NCBI RefSeq assembly: GCF_916618915.1
Contig: NZ_CAKAKE010000001.1
Location: forward strand, 1,736,001 to 1,800,000
Reading direction: 5' to 3'
From: Stenotrophomonas sp. Marseille-Q4652
GTDB lineage: Bacteria; Pseudomonadota; Gammaproteobacteria; Xanthomonadales; Xanthomonadaceae
DNA: 64,000 bases
Below, piece after piece: positions 63,523-64,000 of this stretch (position 1 is the stretch's first letter; each line of letters opens with the position of its first letter). Both the position numbers and the translations under genes were made by a program. The notes below the pieces were generated by a model. It was not told the DNA's origin. It saw only the letters and a program-made list of their open reading frames with translations, and did no database searches.

Positions 63523-64000
63523 TCAGCGCGTCGTATCCAGCACGTGCAACGCTGCTGCGACGGTATGGAACGAACCGAACACCAGCACGCGATCGCCTGC
63601 CCGTGCCTGTTCCAGTGCCTGCTGCAATGCCTGTCCAACGCTGTCGTGCACGGGCGCCACGGCGGCCGCGGTGTCCTGCAGCCGCGCCTGCAGCGCCTGC
63701 GCGGACTGGCCCCGGCTGCCCTCGCCATCCAGCCCGGCCAGCAGCCACTGGTCCACGCGCGGCTGCAGCGCCTGGACCACGCCGTGCACGTCCTTGTCGA
63801 CCAGCGCGGCGTACACCGCCAGGGTACGACTGCTGGCTGGCCGCGCGGCCAGCGCCGCAGCCAGTTCGCGCGCGGCCTGCGGGTTGTGGCCGACATCCAC
63901 CAGGATCTCGACACCGTCGCGCTCGAAGGCCTGCAGGCGGCCGGCCAGCGTGGCCGAGGCGATGCCCTCGGCCCACGCGGCCTGCGGAATCACCAGCTCC
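63523..64000 (-). CDS. folC: Dihydrofolate/folylpolyglutamate synthase, C-terminal part
   Basis: Only the C-terminal 159 codons or so are in the window; the gene continues past the right edge. The Mur-ligase C-terminal domain includes GRLQAFERDGVEILVDVGHNPQAARELA, with the VDVGHNPQA motif, and VLVFGSFHTVAAALH at the end, both diagnostic of FolC. It adds glutamate to folates and makes dihydrofolate. It is 63 bp upstream of the SPOR gene, as in E. coli. Confidence 0.93.
   Translation of the reverse strand, partial: ELVIPQAAWAEGIASATLAGRLQAFERDGVEILVDVGHNPQAARELAAALAARPASSRTLAVYAALVDKDVHGVVQALQPRVDQWLLAGLDGEGSRGQSAQALQARLQDTAAAVAPVHDSVGQALQQALEQARAGDRVLVFGSFHTVAAALHVLDTTR

Overview
The window is 64 kb of GC-rich, densely coding, chromosomal DNA. 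It has no integrase, transposase, phage gene, plasmid gene, CRISPR array or recognisable defence system. Gene content and order point to a gammaproteobacterium of the Xanthomonadaceae (Stenotrophomonas, Pseudoxanthomonas, Lysobacter or Luteimonas type). The pointers are an XC1028-like PilZ protein behind holB, KdkA and DUF6165 beside a heptosyltransferase, a PIAGT-class PabB, a short homomeric-type NAD isocitrate dehydrogenase, and the hupB-lon-clpX-clpP-tig block. The genus is an inference; no rRNA gene is present to settle it.

Layout. 1-8.4 kb: a YitT membrane protein, pilU and pilT (type IV pilus retraction), divergent yggS-proC-DUF4426, then a DUF4105 membrane protein overlapping a lipoprotein alpha/beta hydrolase. 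8.6-18.4 kb: a minus-strand array transcribed yceD-rpmF-fabH-fabD-fabG-acpP-fabF-pabB-mltG-holB-pilZ, followed by tRNA-Val. Compared with E. coli, plsX is absent between rpmF and fabH and tmk is absent between mltG and holB. 18.5-25.4 kb: maf, a GT39 glycosyltransferase with an Ig-like tail, and an overlapping moxR-DUF58-tgpA-slp operon. 25.4-29.2 kb: dnaX-ybaB-recR-hinT (minus), then tRNA-Ser and the 4.5S SRP RNA (plus). 29.3-32.5 kb: lipopolysaccharide core genes (kdkA, heptosyltransferase), an MBL-fold hydrolase, DUF6165 and a second tRNA-Ser.

32.6-37.2 kb: a PP2C phosphatase and the E. coli-like gloB/mltD versus methyltransferase-rnhA-dnaQ block. 37.4-46.6 kb: the proteostasis region, with ppiD, hupB (running into tRNA-Val and three identical tRNA-Asp genes), lon, clpX, clpP and tig. 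46.7-47.4 kb: five tRNA genes (Leu, Lys, His, Arg, Pro). 47.5-52.0 kb: yccA, NAD-IDH, an AhpD-like protein, glutaredoxin and a BepA-like metalloprotease. 52.1-57.9 kb: phoB-phoR-ppk1-ppx, the phosphate and polyphosphate module, preceded by a triple Pho box. 58.0-64.0 kb: lpxH, a small lipoprotein, DUF455, purF, cvpA, a double-SPOR protein and the 3' end of folC.

Most of this is core biology. The features most worth a second look are regulatory. They include a sigma32-like lon promoter embedded in the clpX terminator, a hupB transcript that appears to carry four tRNAs and a structured leader, a nearly leaderless yceD message, and the 11-bp-phased Pho boxes. On the protein side these are a HolB without its zinc cysteines, a GT39-Ig fusion, and two uncharacterised overlapping gene pairs (DUF4105 with a lipoprotein hydrolase, KdkA with an MBL hydrolase). 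I found no clearly new multi-gene system.
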